DNA from: Bacillota bacterium
GTDB taxonomy: Bacteria > Bacillota > Bacilli > Paenibacillales > Paenibacillaceae
Reading direction: 5' to 3'
Length of the DNA stretch: 26,363 nt
Assembly: GCA_023460795.1 (NCBI GenBank)
Contig: JAEWPC010000077.1
Location: 1-26,363, forward strand
Each line of letters begins with the position of its first letter. The stretch's first letter is position 1. Position numbers and translations under genes: made by a program. Below the pieces are notes generated by a model, which saw only the letters and a list, made by a program, of their open reading frames with translations, had not been told where the DNA came from and ran no database searches. Positions 24,515 through 26,363 of this stretch are shown piece by piece.

Positions 24515-24538
24515 TAGTTATGGTTGTGAGGTGAGCTC

Positions 24539-25333
24539 GTGCTACTCGTATTATGGAAAAAATGGGTGAGCGCTTCGGGATTCGCCTCAAGGTCCGCTTC
24601 GGAGAACGATCCGGAGAGCATCGTGGAACGAATCCATCAAGGAGAAGCGGAACTGCGCAACGAGCTGATCGTTCGCTATCATCCGTACATCATCAAAATC
24701 ACGAGCCGATTTTTCCGCAGATACATAGATCCGCAGCGGGATGACGCTTTCAGCGTTGCGCTGGCCGCTTTCGACGAGGCGATAACCCGATTCGAACCGG
24801 CAAGCGGCAGGCTCTTTTTGAGCTTCGCGGAAACCGTCATACGCCGGCGGCTTGTCGATTACGTGCGGCAAGAAAGCAGACATCAAGGCGTCATTCCTTA
24901 CAGCTCGTTCGACGAGAACGAAGGCGAGGCGCCGATGAACCGGATCGAAGTCGATCAGGCGATGGATGCTTACGAACGCGCCCAGACCGCGGAAGAACGC
25001 AAGCAGGAGATCGCGTCGTTCACCGAGGAATTGGCCGTATACGGCATCACGTTCGCAGACCTTGTTCGCCTGTCCCCCAGCCATCAAGATTCCCGGGATT
25101 CGCTGCTTCGTCTAGGGGCCGCATTGGCTAGGGACGAGAGCATGGTTCGATATTTGAAAGAGAAGCGGCAGCTGCCGATTAAAGAGCTTTGCCTGGCGGA
25201 GGCCGTATCCCGGAAGACCGCGGAACGCCACCGCAAATATTTGATCGCCGTCTCGTTGATCGCCAGCGGAGCTTATCCGTATCTTCAGCATTACATCGGC
25301 TTGGATCGCCGCAAGGAGGAGGTAACGTCATGA
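24539..25333 (+). CDS. sigI: RNA polymerase sigma factor SigI
   Basis: A 264-residue sigma-70-related factor of the SigI group. It has the sigma region 2 helix set 'ELRNELIVRYHPYIIKITSRFF...DDAFSVALAAFDEAITRFEP' and 'FLSFAETVIRRRLVDYVRQESRH', and a C-terminal region with 'LPIKELCLAEAVSRKTAERHRKYLIAVSLIASGAYPYLQHYIG', the helix-turn-helix that is typical of SigI. In B. subtilis SigI responds to heat and envelope stress; in clostridia SigI-RsgI pairs control polysaccharide-degradation genes. GTG 24539 follows GAGGTGA (24528-24534). It overlaps rsgI by 4 nt (ATGA). A sigma-I promoter precedes it, indicating autoregulation. Confidence 0.94.
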   Translation: MLLVLWKKWVSASGFASRSASENDPESIVERIHQGEAELRNELIVRYHPYIIKITSRFFRRYIDPQRDDAFSVALAAFDEAITRFEPASGRLFLSFAETVIRRRLVDYVRQESRHQGVIPYSSFDENEGEAPMNRIEVDQAMDAYERAQTAEERKQEIASFTEELAVYGITFADLVRLSPSHQDSRDSLLRLGAALARDESMVRYLKEKRQLPIKELCLAEAVSRKTAERHRKYLIAVSLIASGAYPYLQHYIGLDRRKEEVTS

Positions 25334-26363
25334 ATCGCGGAACGATAATGGCGTTGGAGAATAAAACCGCGGTGGTGCTCACGCCGGGCGGCGAATTCGT
25401 GAAAGTACGCAAGCTTCCCGGGTACGAAGTCGGAGCGGAGGTCACGTACCAGGTTCGTCGCAATGCCGCCAAGCTCAGACGCTGGCTGCAGGGCGGCGTC
25501 GGCGCGGCCGTGCTGCTCGCCTTCTTCTTCGGGTTCTGGCTCATGCAGCCCCCGAGCGTCGTCGCCTATGTGTCGATGGACGTCAATCCGAGCGTCGAGA
25601 TCGGGCTAGACGAAGAGATGAACGTACGCAAGCTCCGCGCGGTAAACCCGGACGCGGAAGCGATCATAGCGGAAGTGAAGTACAAAGGCAAGGATCTGGA
25701 GACCGTCATGCAGGCTTTGGCTGCCAAATTGGTCGAGGCTCATCTGTTGACGACGCAGGGCTCGGAAATCGTCATTGCCAGCGTTCCCGTGAAATCGATC
25801 GCCGCGGAGTGGGAATCGCAGGTGACGGAGAAGATGAGGGCCGTCCTTAGCGAAGCGGCTAAACCGCAGAACGATAGTGAAGCCAGCGTCGACATAGAAG
25901 TGACGACGATCTCCGTTCCGGCGGAAATTAGGAAGGTCGCGAACGAGCAGGGCGTCTCCTCCGGCAAAATGGCGTTCTGGCTTGCGGCGGAAAGCCAAGG
26001 GCATGCCGTCTCGATCGACACGCTGAAGGAGCAACCGCTGAAGAAGATCGCCGAGCAGTGGGGAGGCGTGAACGAGGTGCTTGGCGACGACGCGAAGCAG
26101 AGGGAAGACGCCGAGGTGTGGAAGGAACGGCTCGACGAAGCGAAGAGCAAGCTGTCCGCCATGAAGGCGAGCAAAGCGGCCGACGACAAGCGCAAGGACG
26201 ACAAGAAGAACAGCGATAAGAACAAAGGCAAGAAGAACGATGACAAGAGCAAAGACAAGAACGAAGACAAGAGCAAAGAAGACAAGAACAAAGACAAGAG
26301 CAAAGAAGACAAGAACAAAGAAGACGAGAGCAAAGACAAGAACAATAACAAGAGTAAAGACAA
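25330..26363 (+). CDS. rsgI: Anti-sigma factor RsgI, 3' end beyond the window
   Basis: At least 344 residues with no stop before the window ends. The N-terminal ~50 residues form the cytosolic SigI-binding domain ('MNRGTIMALENKTAVVLTPG' at the start). A single membrane segment follows at about 54-72. Outside, 'YVSMDVNPSVEIGLDE' contains Asn86-Pro87, the conserved site where RsgI proteins are cleaved by themselves, holding the two parts together until signalling. Next is the ~150-residue conserved extracellular domain, then a Lys/Asp/Asn/Ser-rich repeat tail that runs to the window end and replaces the carbohydrate-binding modules of clostridial RsgI. It holds SigI at the membrane until a signal arrives. 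ATG 25330 overlaps the sigI stop. Confidence 0.93.
   Translation, partial: MNRGTIMALENKTAVVLTPGGEFVKVRKLPGYEVGAEVTYQVRRNAAKLRRWLQGGVGAAVLLAFFFGFWLMQPPSVVAYVSMDVNPSVEIGLDEEMNVRKLRAVNPDAEAIIAEVKYKGKDLETVMQALAAKLVEAHLLTTQGSEIVIASVPVKSIAAEWESQVTEKMRAVLSEAAKPQNDSEASVDIEVTTISVPAEIRKVANEQGVSSGKMAFWLAAESQGHAVSIDTLKEQPLKKIAEQWGGVNEVLGDDAKQREDAEVWKERLDEAKSKLSAMKASKAADDKRKDDKKNSDKNKGKKNDDKSKDKNEDKSKEDKNKDKSKEDKNKEDESKDKNNNKSKD
26182..26363 (+). repeat. Low-complexity Lys/Asp/Asn/Ser coding repeats in rsgI
   Basis: Short units such as GACAAGAACAAAGACAAGAG recur with GAAGAC and AGCAAA variants, encoding D-K-N-K-D-K-S-K-E type repeats. They extend past the window. The tract is purine-rich on the plus strand. 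It may vary in length by slippage. Confidence 0.85.

Noticed and set aside
25740..26363. A Ser/Leu-rich open frame on the minus strand
   Set aside because: It is the reverse reading of the Lys/Asp/Asn repeats of rsgI; the low-complexity LLLSSLFLS pattern is an artefact.

Overview
The window looks like a chromosomal segment from a Paenibacillus/Cohnella-type Firmicute (order Bacillales). The reasons are a T-box-controlled ilvBNC-leuA operon, a sigI-rsgI pair, strong AGGAGG-type ribosome binding sites, frequent TTG/GTG starts and a fairly GC-rich core gene set. No rRNA or tRNA genes, CRISPR arrays, transposases or integrases were seen.

Layout. (1) 137-2454: a solute-binding lipoprotein, a small Gly-rich protein with a possible SH3/LSm-like barrel, and a convergent GNAT acetyltransferase, separated by a bidirectional terminator. 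(2) 2574-9252: a branched-chain amino acid operon with a near-consensus sigma-A promoter, a T-box leader whose specifier reads best as GUC (Val), ilvB, ilvN, ilvC, leuA and a LysN/MocR-type aminotransferase, closed by a strong terminator. (3) 9309-21942: a visibly more AT-rich accessory block of about 12.6 kb lying between the leuA-aminotransferase end and leuB. (4) 22087-24414: leuB, a typical 2-Cys peroxiredoxin and a small Cys-containing protein. (5) 24486-26363: sigI behind a likely sigma-I autoregulatory promoter, and the 5' part of rsgI, cut by the window end.

The accessory block is the exciting part. On the minus strand lie a BtrH/C39-like protein, an AraC regulator and a carrier-protein-like ORF whose phosphopantetheine serine is alanine. 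Divergently, on the plus strand, is a tight run of genes: a PF14907-type nucleotidyltransferase, a class-II synthetase of the amino acid:[carrier protein] ligase type, a canonical carrier protein, a three-gene ABC-2 exporter, a truncated pyruvate-kinase-like enzyme, a HAD protein with the dehalogenase-like DxY motif, an SDR-aminoglycoside-phosphotransferase-like fusion, and an unrecognised His-rich protein. Many of these genes overlap or nearly touch.

I infer a compact pathway without an NRPS or PKS. In it an amino acid is activated as an acyl-adenylate, loaded onto the carrier protein and attached to a small scaffold that is phosphorylated and/or nucleotidylated, and the product is exported. 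The AraC protein probably controls the divergent promoter region. Product and substrates cannot be read from sequence; the domain calls rest on visible motifs, not on database searches.
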